Positions 47,616 to 47,759 of a DNA stretch of 47,759 nucleotides are shown one piece after another. Under the pieces are notes generated by a model. The model made no database searches. It was not told the DNA's origin and saw only the letters and a program-made list of their open reading frames with translations. Numbering within the stretch: position 1 is the first letter of the stretch; each line of letters begins with the position of its first letter. The translations under genes and the position numbers were made by a program. Origin of the DNA: Acidimicrobiales bacterium (GTDB lineage Bacteria > Actinomycetota > Acidimicrobiia > Acidimicrobiales > RAAP-2); NCBI GenBank assembly GCA_025351385.1, contig JANXWA010000029.1, positions 1 to 47,759 on the forward strand, written 5' to 3'.

Positions 47616-47759
47616 ATGGCAGTCATGATGGAGGGTGTTGACGCCGGAGTCTCAATACGTTCGATCTACTGGCCCCAGGATCGCTCATCTTTCACCGTCA
47701 TTTCCAACACGTCAGCGGGAGCTTGGCCACTAGTGAGGATCATCCAGCAATATTTCGGC
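47616..47759 (+). CDS. partial frame at window end, possibly the tail of a broken serine-hydrolase gene
   Basis: A 48-codon frame open to the window end. It starts at an ATG behind an ideal AGGAGG (47605-47610). The translated GVDAGVSIRSIYWPQDRSSF continues into TVISNTSAGAWPLVRIIQQY, which looks like the C-terminal region of beta-lactamase-fold serine hydrolases (a G-rich turn, then P..., then VxxSN). In the frame one base upstream, RDGSHDGG directly precedes this match, and the two would join if one G of the GGG near 47631-47635 were removed. It may therefore be a degraded gene rather than a new start. Evidence is thin. Confidence 0.35.
   Translation, partial: MAVMMEGVDAGVSIRSIYWPQDRSSFTVISNTSAGAWPLVRIIQQYFG

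Noticed and set aside
1-47759. tRNA, rRNA, CRISPR, IS element, phage or plasmid functions
   Set aside because: No T-loop/acceptor patterns, regularly spaced repeats, transposase, integrase or replication motifs were found by reading either strand; a dedicated tRNAscan or CRISPR search could still find something missed by eye.

Overview
The window is a dense, high-GC chromosomal segment of an actinobacterium (Actinomycetota). An uncultured or Acidimicrobiia-like lineage seems plausible from gene content: an F420-type LLM oxidoreductase, a YerC/TrpR-like gene heading a his operon, a por (2-oxoacid:ferredoxin oxidoreductase) operon, many GTG starts, many 4-nt ATGA/GTGA overlaps and several apparently leaderless starts. 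This taxonomic placement is inference; no rRNA or tRNA gene is present to support it. I saw no CRISPR array, IS element or phage gene.

Layout. 0-3.1 kb (minus): a Tat-exported family-5 solute-binding protein preceded by a secreted DUF5666-like repeat protein, with two tandem near-identical hairpins between them. 3.4-6.8 kb: a cytosine/uracil salvage group (NCS1 permease, phosphoribosyltransferase, Fcy1-type cytosine deaminase, Upp). 6.9-10.7 kb: a two-subunit ABC exporter whose motifs indicate one degenerate ATP site. 10.7-19.4 kb: assorted metabolic genes (DJ-1/PfpI protein, LLM oxidoreductase, glutamate dehydrogenase, TetR regulator, APC permease, GH3 protein, YgiD/DODA dioxygenase, COG4280 membrane protein). 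19.6-25.9 kb: a compact histidine locus, yerC-like-hisG-hisD-hisCB-hisH-hisF-hisIE on the minus strand with hisA divergent across only 30 bp. It contains a HisC-HisB fusion and an unusually short HisD that keeps all its metal and catalytic residues. 26.0-26.6 kb: a two-ended membrane protein behind two DosR-like boxes.

26.7-39.2 kb is the most interesting block: an IclR regulator and a zinc dehydrogenase diverge from a long plus-strand run encoding an M24-fold protein lacking most metal ligands, a U32-like TIM-barrel protein, an IlvD/Edd sugar-acid dehydratase, a complete sugar ABC importer, an SMP-30-type lactonase and an alpha-ketoglutarate-semialdehyde-type aldehyde dehydrogenase. Together they look like uptake and non-phosphorylative oxidation of a sugar or sugar acid (Weimberg-like), but the usual 2-keto-3-deoxy-sugar-acid dehydratase or aldolase is missing. 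One of the two unassigned proteins could supply that step.

39.3-45.9 kb: a por operon (porG-porA-porB-GltD/PorD fusion) divergent from a PadR regulator and its partner membrane protein. 45.9-47.8 kb: a visibly different, gene-poor end with a frameshifted DJ-1/PfpI gene, short hypotheticals and what may be a broken serine-hydrolase tail running off the window.
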